64,000 nt of DNA from UBA8752 sp036159995 (GCA_036159995.1 JAYYEI010000037.1:1-64000); one strand, 5' to 3'. Numbered from the stretch's first letter, positions 8,113 through 18,177 are shown. Translations and numbers: made by a program. Notes: a model not told the origin generated them from the letters alone.

Positions 8113-9660
8113 GTGAACATCGAACTGGTCATCAACAAGACCAAGTCCGGGTTGCGCATTGCCATGCTGGAAGACGGCCATCTGGTCGAACTCCATGAAG
8201 ACAATGGCAACCAGGAATATGCGGTCGGGGACATTTACCTCGGCCGGGTCAAGAAGGTGCTGCCCAGCCTGAACGCGGGATTCGTGGACATCGGTCATCC
8301 GAAGGATGCCTTTCTCCACTATCTCGACCTCGGGCCCCAATACCGCAGCTTCAAAAAGTATACCCAGCGGTCTGTCAAAGGATCGCAGGCCACGTCCGAC
8401 CTCGGCAACTTCAAGCTCGAGTCGGACATCGACAAGAAGGGAAACATGAAGGACGTGGTGTCTGCAAGCCAGACCGTCCTCGTCCAGGTGGCCAAGGAGG
8501 CCATCTCCACCAAGGGTCCTCGCCTCACCGCGGAGGTCACCCTCGCGGGCCGCTATCTCGTGCTCGTTCCCTTCTCCAAGAAAATCAGCATCAGCCAGCG
8601 CATCAGCAAGGAGAGCGAGCGCAAACGCCTTCGCGTCCTGCTGGAGAGCATCCGCCCCGAAAACTGCGGCATCATCGTGAGAACGGTGGCGCAGGAGAAA
8701 GGCGCGGCCGACCTGCATGCCGATCTCGAAGATCTCTCCAACCGCTGGAAGGAACTCTACAAGAACCTGCGTGGGGCCAAGTACCGCCAGCGGGTCCTCG
8801 GCGAGATCAACAAGACGAGCTCCCTCCTCCGGGACCTGCTCAACCCGAACTTCTCCCAGATCCTGGTCAACGACCCGGAAGTGGCCGAGGAGGTCAGGGA
8901 ATACCTCGCGGCCAACGCGCCGGACAAGGTGGACATCGTGAAGCTGTCCAAGGCCAAGGATGTCTTCGATGACCGCGGCGTGCACCGGATGATCAAAGCG
9001 AGCTTCGGCCGCCAGGTCAACCTCCGGAGTGGAGCCTACCTCATCGTCGAGCACACCGAGGCCATGCACGTGATCGACGTGAATTCCGGTGGTCGGAAGG
9101 CCGGCGCGACCTCCCAGGAGGAGAATGCCACCGCCACCAACTTGGAGTGCGCTGAGGAAATCGCCCGTCTCCTGCGCCTGCGGGACATGGGCGGCATCAT
9201 CGCCGTCGACTTCATCGACATGGGGCAGGTGGACAACCGCCGCAAGCTGACCGAAGCCCTCCGCAAGGCCATGAAACCGGACAAGGCGAAGCACAATGTG
9301 CTCGCCCCGAGCCGATTCGGTGTGGTGGAGATCACCCGCCAGCGGGTCCGTGAGGTGACCGACATCAAGACGGCCGAGCAGTGTCCGTCCTGCAACGGCA
9401 CCGGCAAGGTCGAGGCGAGCATCCTCGTCACCGACCGCATCGAGGGGGCCCTCCAGGCCGCCGCAGACCGCGGACTCGGTCAGGTCACGTTGCTCCTTCA
9501 CCCGATGGTGGAAGCCTACATCAAGCGGGGCTTCTGGGACAACCAGCTGAAGCGCTGGAAGAAGGCCTTCGGCATGAAGATCGTGGTCGATGGCAACTCC
9601 TCCATGGAGCTGCTCGAGCACCACGTGTACAACGCTGAAGGCGAGGAGATCACCCTGTGA
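8113..9660 (+). CDS. rng: ribonuclease E/G family endoribonuclease
   Basis: 515 residues, the RNase G-like length (no long RNase E C-terminal scaffold). It cuts single-stranded RNA in rRNA maturation and mRNA decay. Domains: N-terminal OB/S1-like part (MNIELVINKTKSGLRIAMLE, VGDIYLGRVKKVLPSLNAGF), 5'-sensor/RNase H region, DNase I-like catalytic segment (VIDVNSGGRKAG and IAVDFIDMG, with the metal-binding Asp residues), and the Zn-link CPSCNGTG. The start is the GTG at 8113, directly after a terminator-like hairpin. The last 11 bases overlap the convergent HD-protein gene. Confidence 0.95.
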   Translation: MNIELVINKTKSGLRIAMLEDGHLVELHEDNGNQEYAVGDIYLGRVKKVLPSLNAGFVDIGHPKDAFLHYLDLGPQYRSFKKYTQRSVKGSQATSDLGNFKLESDIDKKGNMKDVVSASQTVLVQVAKEAISTKGPRLTAEVTLAGRYLVLVPFSKKISISQRISKESERKRLRVLLESIRPENCGIIVRTVAQEKGAADLHADLEDLSNRWKELYKNLRGAKYRQRVLGEINKTSSLLRDLLNPNFSQILVNDPEVAEEVREYLAANAPDKVDIVKLSKAKDVFDDRGVHRMIKASFGRQVNLRSGAYLIVEHTEAMHVIDVNSGGRKAGATSQEENATATNLECAEEIARLLRLRDMGGIIAVDFIDMGQVDNRRKLTEALRKAMKPDKAKHNVLAPSRFGVVEITRQRVREVTDIKTAEQCPSCNGTGKVEASILVTDRIEGALQAAADRGLGQVTLLLHPMVEAYIKRGFWDNQLKRWKKAFGMKIVVDGNSSMELLEHHVYNAEGEEITL

Positions 9661-10906
9661 TCCCGGCGCCCGGTCGGGGCGGCAATTCTTTGGGATACGC
9701 AAGGAAATGCCGCTCCACCGGGACGCTCAGGGCACTGAGGTTGAGGTGGTCTGACGCCGAGGCCACATCGCGGACCGAACCGTCCTTGTACAACATCTGA
9801 ATCCCGTGGGACGCCGTGCTGTAGGCCCGGTTGTCGATGCGGTCGTGCAGGACGAAGCAGGCCGCGTCGTCCGTGTCCAGTCCGAAGTGGCGGCCGGCGG
9901 ATTCGATGCGCTCGGCAATGTCGCCTTGGTCGAACGGGGCGTCCCTCAATTCGATCTTGAACAACCTCCTGTGTGTCAGCCGGCGGCAGAGCTCGGACAG
10001 CACCGTGTCCGGGTGGTCCTGCCAGGCCTTGATGCAGCACATCACGTCGTTGTCATCCAGGGCACAGAACGCGGCGAGCACCTCGGGATCGGCCATGAAC
10101 CGAGCCCGGTCGAGGTCGTCGTAGAGGAACGGCCGGAGGGACGGGGTGGTCCACACGTCCTCTCCACGGAGGGCAAGGGTCCGCGCCCGGTCGAGGATGC
10201 CCATCATCATCCATTCCGCGGCCAGCACCGTCTTGTGCAGGTAGACCTGCCAGTACATCAGGCGCCGGGAGATGATGAATTTCTCGATGGAATAGATGCC
10301 CTTTTCCTCGACGACGAGCCGTCCGTCGTGCACGTTGAGCATGCGGATGATGCGCTCGGAGCTGATCATGCCCTCGCTGACCCCGGTGAAGAAACTGTCC
10401 CGGCGGAGGTAATCCATCCGGTCCATGTCGAGCTGGCTCGACACGAGATCGTGCAGGAAGCCCTTGGGGTGGTGGTCGTTGAAGATTTCGATCGCCGTGT
10501 CGAGCATGCCGTTCATCTCCTCGTTGAGGCGCGTCATGATGAGCGTGCTCACCTCCTCGTGGTGTACGCCCCGGACGAGCGAGTGCTCGAGGGCATGGCT
10601 GAATGGGCCGTGGCCCACGTCGTGCAAAAGGATGGCCAAGCAGGCCCCACGGAATTCGTCTTCGGTGATGACGACGCCCTTTTCGCGCAACGAATCGAGG
10701 GCCTCCTGCATCAGGAACATGGCCCCGAGGGCGTGGTGGAACCGGTTGTGGACCGCCCCCGGGTAGACCAGGTGGCTCAGGCCCAGCTGGCTGATGCGGC
10801 GCAAGCGCTGCACCCACGGGTGATCGAAGATGTCGGTGAAGTCGGCGTGACGGACCTGGATGAAGCCGTAGACGGGGTCGTTGAGCAGCTTGGGGCGGGC
10901 GGCCAT
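9650..10906 (-). CDS. HD-domain phosphohydrolase (dNTPase-like)
   Basis: 418 residues from the ATG at 10906. HD-superfamily motifs are H-RFHHALG, LLHDVGHGPFSHALEH and SSQLDMDRMDYLRRD, which bind the catalytic metal ions. This clade of Bacteroidota HD proteins resembles dGTP triphosphohydrolases (YdhJ-like), but the substrate cannot be assigned. It begins MAARPKLLNDPVYGFIQV. It is divergent from porX (79 nt gap) and its 3' end overlaps the rng stop by 11 bases. The frame is open for a further ~540 codons upstream, but that is antisense to porX and rejected. Confidence 0.9.
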   Translation of the reverse strand: MAARPKLLNDPVYGFIQVRHADFTDIFDHPWVQRLRRISQLGLSHLVYPGAVHNRFHHALGAMFLMQEALDSLREKGVVITEDEFRGACLAILLHDVGHGPFSHALEHSLVRGVHHEEVSTLIMTRLNEEMNGMLDTAIEIFNDHHPKGFLHDLVSSQLDMDRMDYLRRDSFFTGVSEGMISSERIIRMLNVHDGRLVVEEKGIYSIEKFIISRRLMYWQVYLHKTVLAAEWMMMGILDRARTLALRGEDVWTTPSLRPFLYDDLDRARFMADPEVLAAFCALDDNDVMCCIKAWQDHPDTVLSELCRRLTHRRLFKIELRDAPFDQGDIAERIESAGRHFGLDTDDAACFVLHDRIDNRAYSTASHGIQMLYKDGSVRDVASASDHLNLSALSVPVERHFLAYPKELPPRPGAGITG

Positions 10907-10984
10907 GGGCCGAAATTTGGCACGTTTCTTTGCAGGGACGGACGGTCGACAAAATAATTGCGACCAAACGCCATTGAAGGAAGC

Positions 10985-12553
10985 ATGACGCGCACCCCCC
11001 ACATCCTCTGGGCCGACGATGAGATCGACCTGCTCAAGCCCCACATTCTGTTCTTGCAGGGCAAGGGATACGATGTGACCGGATTCACGGACGGGGCGTC
11101 GCTCATCGAGGCGCTCGAAGAGGACCGCCTCGTGGATGTCGTCTTTCTCGACGAGAACATGCCGGGCCTGACCGGCCTCGAGACCCTCCAGCGGATCAAG
11201 GCCAAGCGCCCTCACCTGCCTTGTGTGATGATCACCAAGAGCGAGGAGGAGCACATCATGGAGGAGGCCATCGGGTCCAAGATGGCGGACTACCTGATCA
11301 AGCCGCTCAACCCGAACCAGATCCTGCTCTCGCTGAAGAAGATCCTCGACGAGAAGCGCCTGGTCGGGGAGAAGGCGATGAGCGATTACCAGCGCGAATT
11401 CCGCGAGTTGGGCATGCGGCTCATGGACCGCCTTGGACGCGAGGATTGGGAGGACATCCACAAGCGACTCGTCCACTGGGACCTGGAATTGACGGCCTCC
11501 GGGGACACCGGCATGTCCGAGGTGCTGCGCATGCAAAAGCAGGATGCCGGCCGCCAGTTCGCCCGATTCGTGACCGACCGATATGGGGATTGGCTGGCCG
11601 ACATCGACCGGTGCGACGGGCACGAGGACCCTTTGCTGGCCCCCAAGGTCATGGCGGAGTCCGTCCGGCCCCTGCTCGACGAGGGGAAGAAGACCCTCAT
11701 GGTGGTCATCGACAACTTCCGGTACGACCAGTGGCGGGCCCTCGGCCCCATGCTCACGGAGGACTGGCAGGTTCAATCCGAGCGGATGCACTGGAGCTTC
11801 CTGCCCACCGCCACCCAATACGCGCGCAATGCCTTGTTCGCCGGCATGACCCCGTCCCGCATCGCGCAGGTCCACCCCCAGTGGTGGAAGGACGAACAGG
11901 CCAAGGGCTCCAAGAATGCCCACGAGGCCGAGTTGCTCGGAGCGCAGTTGGACCGGTGGGGATTCTCGGGCCAATGGGGCTACCACAAAATCACCGACGT
12001 CGCGGCTGGCCGAAAGCTGGTCGAGGATTTCCACCAGATCCGCGACCGCGACTTCACCGCCGTCGTCTTCAACTTCGTGGACATGCTGAGCCATGCCCGC
12101 ACGGAGAGCGAAATCATCAAGGAGCTTGCCGAGGACGAGGCGGCCTACCGGTCCCTCACGGCGAGCTGGTTTGAGCACAGCCCCCTGCGGGAGCTCCTCC
12201 GTCTGGCCGCCGATGCCGGGTTCGAACTCGTCCTGACCACCGACCACGGCACCGTGCAGGTGACCGACCCGGTCAAGGTCCAGGGGGAGAAGGAAGTGAC
12301 GGACAATCCGCGGTACAAGACCGGCCGAAACCTTCGCCACGACGGCGATGTCTTCGCGGTGTCCGATCCCGAAGCCTTCGGTCTGCCCAAGGCGCACCTC
12401 TCGAGCCGGTACATCTTCGCCATGGAGCGAGGCTTCATGGTCTACCCGAACAACCTCAACCGGTTCGTCCGCTACCTCGACGGCACCTTCCAGCACGGGG
12501 GCATTTCCATGGAGGAGATGCTCGTTCCCCTCGTCCACCTCGTTCCACGATGA
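10985..12553 (+). CDS. porX: PorX, T9SS response regulator with PglZ domain
   Basis: 522 residues. The N-terminal receiver domain (ILWADDEIDLL; phosphoacceptor Asp56 in VVFLDENMPG; switch Lys in DYLIKPL) is linked by a helical segment to a PglZ/alkaline-phosphatase-like domain (VVIDNFRYDQW, TATQYARN, TTDHGT). PorX with sensor PorY controls type IX secretion genes in Porphyromonas, and the PglZ domain has zinc-dependent phosphodiesterase activity. ATG 10985 is chosen because it precedes the receiver domain directly. The stop overlaps tsaE by 4 nt. Confidence 0.96.
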   Translation: MTRTPHILWADDEIDLLKPHILFLQGKGYDVTGFTDGASLIEALEEDRLVDVVFLDENMPGLTGLETLQRIKAKRPHLPCVMITKSEEEHIMEEAIGSKMADYLIKPLNPNQILLSLKKILDEKRLVGEKAMSDYQREFRELGMRLMDRLGREDWEDIHKRLVHWDLELTASGDTGMSEVLRMQKQDAGRQFARFVTDRYGDWLADIDRCDGHEDPLLAPKVMAESVRPLLDEGKKTLMVVIDNFRYDQWRALGPMLTEDWQVQSERMHWSFLPTATQYARNALFAGMTPSRIAQVHPQWWKDEQAKGSKNAHEAELLGAQLDRWGFSGQWGYHKITDVAAGRKLVEDFHQIRDRDFTAVVFNFVDMLSHARTESEIIKELAEDEAAYRSLTASWFEHSPLRELLRLAADAGFELVLTTDHGTVQVTDPVKVQGEKEVTDNPRYKTGRNLRHDGDVFAVSDPEAFGLPKAHLSSRYIFAMERGFMVYPNNLNRFVRYLDGTFQHGGISMEEMLVPLVHLVPR

Positions 12554-13020
12554 GCACAGGACAGCTTCTCCGCATCTGGGGTTCCCAGCCCTTCGGTCTG
12601 AACGGCCTCGATGAGGTGGCTGGGCAGCTGGCCCAGCGCCTGGACTGGGGCGAGGTCATTGCCCTTCAGGCCCCAATGGGCACCGGCAAGACGACGCTGG
12701 TCTCCGCTGTGGCCCGGCACCATGGCGCAGAGGATGCCGCCTCGAGCCCCACGTTTGCCTTGTGTCAGAGCTACCCGGTGTCCAGCGAAAGTCCCGGGCG
12801 CAGGCTCATCCGGCACCTCGACCTGTACCGCATCCGCCATGAGGACGAGTTGATCGACCTCGGGTGGGATGAGCTGATGCACGATGCAGAAGCCCTGACC
12901 TTCGTGGAGTGGCCCGAGCGTGCGGCGGACCATTTCCCGGACCATGCCCGGCTCCTCCGCATGGAGTGTTTGCCCGACGGAATGCGGGTGGCCACGTTGT
13001 GGCAACGGGAATCCGCTTAA
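12550..13020 (+). CDS. tsaE: tRNA threonylcarbamoyladenosine synthesis ATPase TsaE
   Basis: 156 residues. The P-loop is APMGTGKTTLVSAV, followed by SSPTFALCQSY, HLDLYRI and the FVEWPER motif of TsaE. With TsaB and TsaD it helps make the t6A37 modification of ANN-decoding tRNAs. It overlaps porX by ATGA and is followed 34 nt later by ald; porX-tsaE-ald is a recurrent Bacteroidota order. Confidence 0.95.
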   Translation: MSTGQLLRIWGSQPFGLNGLDEVAGQLAQRLDWGEVIALQAPMGTGKTTLVSAVARHHGAEDAASSPTFALCQSYPVSSESPGRRLIRHLDLYRIRHEDELIDLGWDELMHDAEALTFVEWPERAADHFPDHARLLRMECLPDGMRVATLWQRESA

Positions 13021-13054
13021 ATTCCCGATTGACCTACCTGAACCGACTTCAACC

Positions 13055-14275
13055 GTGGAAACCAAGGAACGCATCCGCCGCCTGGCCTTCCAGGCTGCGC
13101 TGTCTCCCCAAGAGGAGCAGCTCGCCCTCCGCACGCATGAGCAGAGCCTGCGCATCGGCATCCCCAAGGAGATGGCCCTGCAGGAACGGCGCGTGGCCCT
13201 CGATCCCGACGCGGTCGGGTTGCTCGTCGCCCACGGCCACGACGTGGTGGTCGAGACCGGAGCCGGGGTCCATGCCCAGTTCTCGGACGCCGACTACAGC
13301 GAAGCGGGGGCGCGCATCGCCCCGGACGCCGCCACCGTCTACGACAACGACATCATCCTCAAGGTGGCCCCCCCACAGGAATCCGAGTTGGAGTTCATGC
13401 GGGACCGGCAGACCATCTTCAGCGGCCTTCAGCTCGCCACGCACCCAGAGCGGACCATCGAGAAGATGATGGACCGCAAGATCACGGCCGTCGCCTGGGA
13501 CTTCATGCAGGACCGGACCGGCATCTTCCCGCTGGTTCGGGCCATGGGTGAGATCGCCGGCACGACCAGCATCCTCATCGCCGCGGAATACCTGTCGCAT
13601 CCGACCTATGGAGATGGCAGCATGCTGGGGGCGATGACCGGTGTGGCGCCGTCCGAGGTGGTCATCATCGGAGCGGGCACGGTGGGCGAATTTGCCACCC
13701 GCGCCGCCATCGGCCTCGGGGCCTCGGTCCGGGTCTTCGACAGCAGTCCGTACCGCCTCCGCCGCCTGCGCGGGGAAATCGGAGGCCGGCTCTGGACCAG
13801 CACCTTGCACCCCAAGGTCCTGGCGGACTCCCTGGCCTCGGCCAACGTCGCCATTGGCGCCGTCCGTCCCCACCAGGGCCGGACCCCCATGATCGTTACC
13901 GAGGCGATGGTCCAGGGTATGCGCGAGGGAGCGGTCATCGTCGACGTCAGCATCGACAGCGGCGGATGCTTCGAGACCTCCCGTCTGACCAACCACCAGG
14001 ACCCGGTCTTCTCCGAATTCGGGGTTACCCACTACGGCGTGGCCAACATCCCCAGCCGCGTGCCGAGGACGGCCAGCATGGCCTTGTCGAACCTGCTGGG
14101 TCCCCTCCTGCAGAAGGTGGGCGAGCACGGGGGCATCGGTTCTGGCCTCGAGCACAGTCCGATGATCCGCAGCGGATTGTACCTGTACCGCGGCAACGTC
14201 GTCAATCGGGATCTCGCCGAGGCGTTCGGATGGCCCTCCAAGGACCTGGATCTCCTGCTGGCCGCCTTCGACTGA
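13055..14275 (+). CDS. ald: alanine dehydrogenase / PNT N-terminal family
   Basis: 406 residues, starting at a GTG (VETKERIRRL). The N-terminal AlaDH/PNT domain has the substrate-binding GIPKEMALQERRVALDP. The NAD-binding Rossmann motif is VVIIGAGTVGEFATRAA, followed by VIVDVSIDSGGCFETS and a VANIPSRVPRTAS segment. The enzyme converts L-alanine to pyruvate and ammonia with NAD+. The Bacteroidota tsaE-linked version carries an N-terminal extension of ~35 residues, as here. It converges on mutS with a 3-nt gap. Confidence 0.92.
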   Translation: METKERIRRLAFQAALSPQEEQLALRTHEQSLRIGIPKEMALQERRVALDPDAVGLLVAHGHDVVVETGAGVHAQFSDADYSEAGARIAPDAATVYDNDIILKVAPPQESELEFMRDRQTIFSGLQLATHPERTIEKMMDRKITAVAWDFMQDRTGIFPLVRAMGEIAGTTSILIAAEYLSHPTYGDGSMLGAMTGVAPSEVVIIGAGTVGEFATRAAIGLGASVRVFDSSPYRLRRLRGEIGGRLWTSTLHPKVLADSLASANVAIGAVRPHQGRTPMIVTEAMVQGMREGAVIVDVSIDSGGCFETSRLTNHQDPVFSEFGVTHYGVANIPSRVPRTASMALSNLLGPLLQKVGEHGGIGSGLEHSPMIRSGLYLYRGNVVNRDLAEAFGWPSKDLDLLLAAFD

Positions 14276-14278
14276 GGC

Positions 14279-16939
14279 TCAGCCTCCGACCCGTTTCCGG
14301 ATCTCATGCAGTTTCAGCAACGCCTCCACGGGCGTCAGCTGGTCGATGTCGAGATCGAGTAGGTCTTCCTTGATGTCCTGGAGGACGGGGTCGTCGAGCT
14401 GGAAGAAGCTCATCTGCAGTCCCTCCTCTTGAGTGGACGTCTCCTTCGGAGACCCACCGCCCGAGGCCCGGCCGCGGCCTCCACCCTCTGATTCCAGCCC
14501 TTCCAGTACCTCTTCGGCACGGCGGACGAGGGAGCCCGGCATGCCCGCGAGTTTGGCAACGTGGATGCCAAAGCTGTGCTCGCTGCCGCCGGGGACCAGT
14601 TTGCGCAGGAACAGAACCTTGCCGTCCTGCTGGCGCACGCTCACGTTGGCGTTGTGGATCCGAGAGAACCGGTCGGCCATTCGGTTCAGCTCGTGGTAAT
14701 GGGTGGCGAACAGGGTCTTGGCGCGGCACTTCGGGTGCTCGTGCAGGAACTCGGCGATGGCCCACGCGATGCTGATGCCGTCGTACGTGCTGGTGCCCCG
14801 ACCGATCTCATCGAGCAAGACCAGCGAGCGGTCCGACAGGTTGTGGAGGATGGACGCGGTTTCGTTCATCTCCACCATGAAGGTCGATTCGCCGGCACTG
14901 AGGTTGTCCGAGGCGCCCACGCGGGTGAAGACCTTGTCGACCAGCCCCATCCGCACCGAGCGGGCCGGCACGTAGCTGCCCATCTGCGCCATCAGGGCGA
15001 TGAGCGCCGTCTGCCGAAGCAGGGCACTTTTTCCGGACATGTTCGGTCCGGTGATCATGAGGATCTGCTGGTGGTCCCGGTCGAGGGCAACATCATTGGC
15101 CACATAAGATTCCCCGTCGGGCAGGCACCGCTCGATGACCGGATGGCGACCGCCGACAATCTCGAGTTCGTGGCCCTCCACGAGGACGGGCCGGGTGTAG
15201 CCATGGTCCTCGGCGACTTCGGCGAAGCCGAGCAGGAGGTCGAGGCCGGCCACAGCGCGGGCCGTGGATTGAAGCAGGGGCAGGTGCGGGTGCAAGGCCG
15301 TGACGAGGGCGATGTACGCTTCCCGTTCGACCACGTCAAGGCGTTCCTCCGCGCCGAGGATCCGTTGCTCGAGTTCCTTGAGCTCGGGGGTGATGTAGCG
15401 CTCGGCCTGCGTCAGCGTCTGTTTGCGGATCCATTCCTCGGGCACCTTGTCCTTGTGGGCGTGGCGGACTTCGAGGTAGTAGCCGAAGACGTTGTTGAAG
15501 GCAATCTTCAAAGAGGTGATGCCTGTGGCTTCGGCCTCTCGCTGGCGGATGCCTTCGAGCTTGGCCTTGCCGTTGTCCCGGAGATCGCGCAACTCATCGA
15601 GCTCCCGGACCACCCCGGAGGCGATGGTGGCTCCCTTGCCCAGAACGCCGGGAGGATTCTCGGTCAGCTCGGTCCGCAGTTGGGCGAGGGCGGCATCCGC
15701 AGGATCGAGCCGGCCGGCCCATCGGCCGATGACCGGATCGTCCGAGCTGTCGACCATGAGGCGCAGGGCCTCCACGGCGGTCAAGGCGCGACGCAGGCGG
15801 TCGAGCTCGGCCGGAGAGATGCGCACGGCGGCGGTCTTGGCCAGCAGCCGTTCGAGGTCCCCGATGCGGTTGAGCTCGGCGATGAGGTCTGCCCGCATGT
15901 CCGGTTGCTCGAGGAAGGCGGCCACTGCCTCGTGTCGGCGGTTCACGCGCTCGGCGTCACACAGGGGCTGGGCGATCCACCGGCGGAGCATCCGGGCCCC
16001 CATCGGGGTGGCGGAGCGGTCGAGGATGTCGACGAGCGCCACGCCTTCCGGGTGGGTCGGGGCAAGCAGCTCGAGGTTGCGGATGGTGAACCCGTCCATG
16101 GCCACGTTGCTGCCCCATTCCACCCGGCCCAGCGAGGCGATGTGCCCGAGGCGGTCGTGCTTCGTGGTGCCGACATAGTGCAGGGCAGCCCCGGCCGCAA
16201 TGATGGCGAGCGGCTGGCCATCCAGACCGAACCCTTTGAGGCCTTTCGTGCCGAAGTGGCGCTCCAGCGTCTCGCGGGCGAAGTCGGACTGCCACACCCA
16301 GTCATCGAGTGGGAACCGGTATCCCGTCAGCTCGAGGGACTCGGGTTCGCCGTGACGCAGGTGCAGGGTTTCCTTGGGGCGGAAGGTGCGCAGGAGCGGA
16401 GCAATGTCGGAGGGGGCGCCCTCCGCGGCGAGGAACTCTCCCGTCGAGACGTCGAGGAAGGCGACGCCAGCGCGTTCCCGCTTGGATTGCCCGCGGCCCT
16501 CGAGCACGACGTGGACGGCGGCGAGCCAGTTGTTTTCTCGCGCGTCGAGGACTTGGTCGTTGAGGGCCACGCCGGGCGTCACCATCTCGGTGACCCCGCG
16601 CTTGACGATGGTCTTGGCGGTCTTGGGGTCCTCGAGCTGATCGCAGACGGCGACCCGGTGGCCGGCCCGGACGAGCTTGGGCAGGTAGTTCTCGAGGGCG
16701 TGGTGCGGGAACCCGGCGAGTTCCACCTCGGAGGCGGCGCCGTTCTTCCGGGCGGTCAGCACGATGTTGAGCACCTTGGCCGCGGTCACGGCATCCTGTC
16801 CGAACGTCTCATAGAAATCCCCCACGCGGAAGAGCAACAGGGCATCCGGGTGCTGGGCCTTGACTTTGTTGTACTGGGCCATTAGGGGGGTCTCCTTCAC
16901 CCCCTTCGCGGATTTCCCTTTGCCCTTGGCCCCGGCCAT
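14279..16939 (-). CDS. mutS: DNA mismatch repair ATPase MutS
   Basis: 886 residues. Domain I starts after a short Lys/Gly-rich tail (TPLMAQYNKVKAQHPDALLL) and contains the Phe-X-Glu mismatch-reading motif in RVGDFYETFG. The core, clamp and ATPase domains follow with Walker A GPNMSGKSALLRQ, Walker B LVLLDEIGRGTSTYDG and the LFATHYHEL motif. The C-terminal helical dimerisation segment is present. It begins 4 nt after clpX and is probably co-transcribed with the protease genes. Confidence 0.97.
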   Translation of the reverse strand: MAGAKGKGKSAKGVKETPLMAQYNKVKAQHPDALLLFRVGDFYETFGQDAVTAAKVLNIVLTARKNGAASEVELAGFPHHALENYLPKLVRAGHRVAVCDQLEDPKTAKTIVKRGVTEMVTPGVALNDQVLDARENNWLAAVHVVLEGRGQSKRERAGVAFLDVSTGEFLAAEGAPSDIAPLLRTFRPKETLHLRHGEPESLELTGYRFPLDDWVWQSDFARETLERHFGTKGLKGFGLDGQPLAIIAAGAALHYVGTTKHDRLGHIASLGRVEWGSNVAMDGFTIRNLELLAPTHPEGVALVDILDRSATPMGARMLRRWIAQPLCDAERVNRRHEAVAAFLEQPDMRADLIAELNRIGDLERLLAKTAAVRISPAELDRLRRALTAVEALRLMVDSSDDPVIGRWAGRLDPADAALAQLRTELTENPPGVLGKGATIASGVVRELDELRDLRDNGKAKLEGIRQREAEATGITSLKIAFNNVFGYYLEVRHAHKDKVPEEWIRKQTLTQAERYITPELKELEQRILGAEERLDVVEREAYIALVTALHPHLPLLQSTARAVAGLDLLLGFAEVAEDHGYTRPVLVEGHELEIVGGRHPVIERCLPDGESYVANDVALDRDHQQILMITGPNMSGKSALLRQTALIALMAQMGSYVPARSVRMGLVDKVFTRVGASDNLSAGESTFMVEMNETASILHNLSDRSLVLLDEIGRGTSTYDGISIAWAIAEFLHEHPKCRAKTLFATHYHELNRMADRFSRIHNANVSVRQQDGKVLFLRKLVPGGSEHSFGIHVAKLAGMPGSLVRRAEEVLEGLESEGGGRGRASGGGSPKETSTQEEGLQMSFFQLDDPVLQDIKEDLLDLDIDQLTPVEALLKLHEIRKRVGG

Positions 16940-16943
16940 GGGG

Positions 16944-18170
16944 TCAGGAGGCGACCTTCAGTTGTCCCTTGTCGCTCTCGTCGAACCGCTGGCGTGCGTA
17001 TTCCGCGGTCACCCGCAGTTCCTCCACGCCTTCCTTCCCGGGCAACTCGAACATGGCGTCGCTGAGCACGGCCTCGCAGATGCTGCGCAGACCCCGGGCC
17101 CCGAGTTTGAAGTCCACGGCCTTCTCGACGATGAAATCGAGGGCGTCCGCGTCGAATTTCAAGGCGATGCCGTCCAGTTCGAAGAGGCGCTCGTACTGCT
17201 TGACGAGGGCGTTCTTCGGCTCGGTCAGGATGCGGCGGAGCGCATGCGGGTCGAGCGGATCCAGGTGGGTCAGGACGGGGAAGCGCCCGATGAGTTCGGG
17301 GATCAGGCCGAAGCTCCGCAGGTCGGCGGGTGCGATGGCGGACAGCAGCGTCTCGGGACGGTCTTCAGCGCCGGTGTTGAAGCCGATGCTCGAGGTGGCG
17401 ATGCGGCGTTCGATGTGCTGCTCGATGCCGCTGAAGGCTCCTCCGCAAACGAAGAGGATGTTGCGCGTGTCGAGCGTGATGAGCTTCTGTTCAGGGTGCT
17501 TGCGGCCTCCCTGCGGCGGGACGTTGACTTCCGCACCTTCGAGTAGCTTGAGCAGGGCCTGCTGGACGCCCTCGCCGCTCACGTCGCGGGTGATGGAGGG
17601 GTTGTCGCTCTTGCGGGCAATCTTGTCAATCTCGTCGATGAAGACAATGCCCCGCTGGGCCTTGGCGACGTCGTAGTCGGCGGACTGCAGCAGGCGAGAC
17701 AGCACGCTCTCCACGTCCTCCCCCACATAGCCGGCCTCGGTGAGGATGGTGGCGTCCGCGATGCAGAACGGCACCTTCAACAGTCGGGCGATGCTCCTGG
17801 CGAGGAGCGTTTTTCCTGTGCCTGTCTCGCCGACGAGGACGATGTTGGATTTCTCGATCTCCACCTCGCCTTCGGCCGCCGGATGGGCCAGACGCTTGTA
17901 GTGGTTGTAGACCGCGACGCTCAGGGTGCGCTTGGCCAGCTCCTGGCCGATGACGTACTCATCGAGGAACCGCTTGATGTCGGCGGGACGCTCGAGCTGG
18001 ACCCCGGGGTCGAATCCGACCTCCTCACCCTGGTGGCGCTCCTCCTTGACGATGGCGTCCGCCTGTTCGATGCAGTGGTCGCAGATGTGGCCCGTCACCC
18101 CCGCAATGAGGATGTCGACTTCCGACTTCTTGCGCCCGCAGAACGAGCAGTTGATCTCGCGGTCCGCCAT
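16944..18170 (-). CDS. clpX: ATP-dependent Clp protease ATPase subunit ClpX
   Basis: 408 residues. The N-terminal C4 zinc finger (CSFCGRKKSEV, then CDHC) recruits adaptors. The AAA+ module has Walker A GETGTGKTLLARS, Walker B IVFIDEIDKIAR and sensor motifs. ClpX unfolds tagged proteins and feeds them to ClpP. The IGF-type ClpP-contact loop appears as SSIGFNTG. Only 7 nt separate it from clpP. Confidence 0.97.
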   Translation of the reverse strand: MADREINCSFCGRKKSEVDILIAGVTGHICDHCIEQADAIVKEERHQGEEVGFDPGVQLERPADIKRFLDEYVIGQELAKRTLSVAVYNHYKRLAHPAAEGEVEIEKSNIVLVGETGTGKTLLARSIARLLKVPFCIADATILTEAGYVGEDVESVLSRLLQSADYDVAKAQRGIVFIDEIDKIARKSDNPSITRDVSGEGVQQALLKLLEGAEVNVPPQGGRKHPEQKLITLDTRNILFVCGGAFSGIEQHIERRIATSSIGFNTGAEDRPETLLSAIAPADLRSFGLIPELIGRFPVLTHLDPLDPHALRRILTEPKNALVKQYERLFELDGIALKFDADALDFIVEKAVDFKLGARGLRSICEAVLSDAMFELPGKEGVEELRVTAEYARQRFDESDKGQLKVAS

Positions 18171-18177
18171 GCTGGAA

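Noticed and set aside
14561..16885. 774-codon plus-strand frame antisense to mutS
   Set aside because: mutS has complete MutS domains and Walker motifs on the other strand; the plus frame shows no domain.
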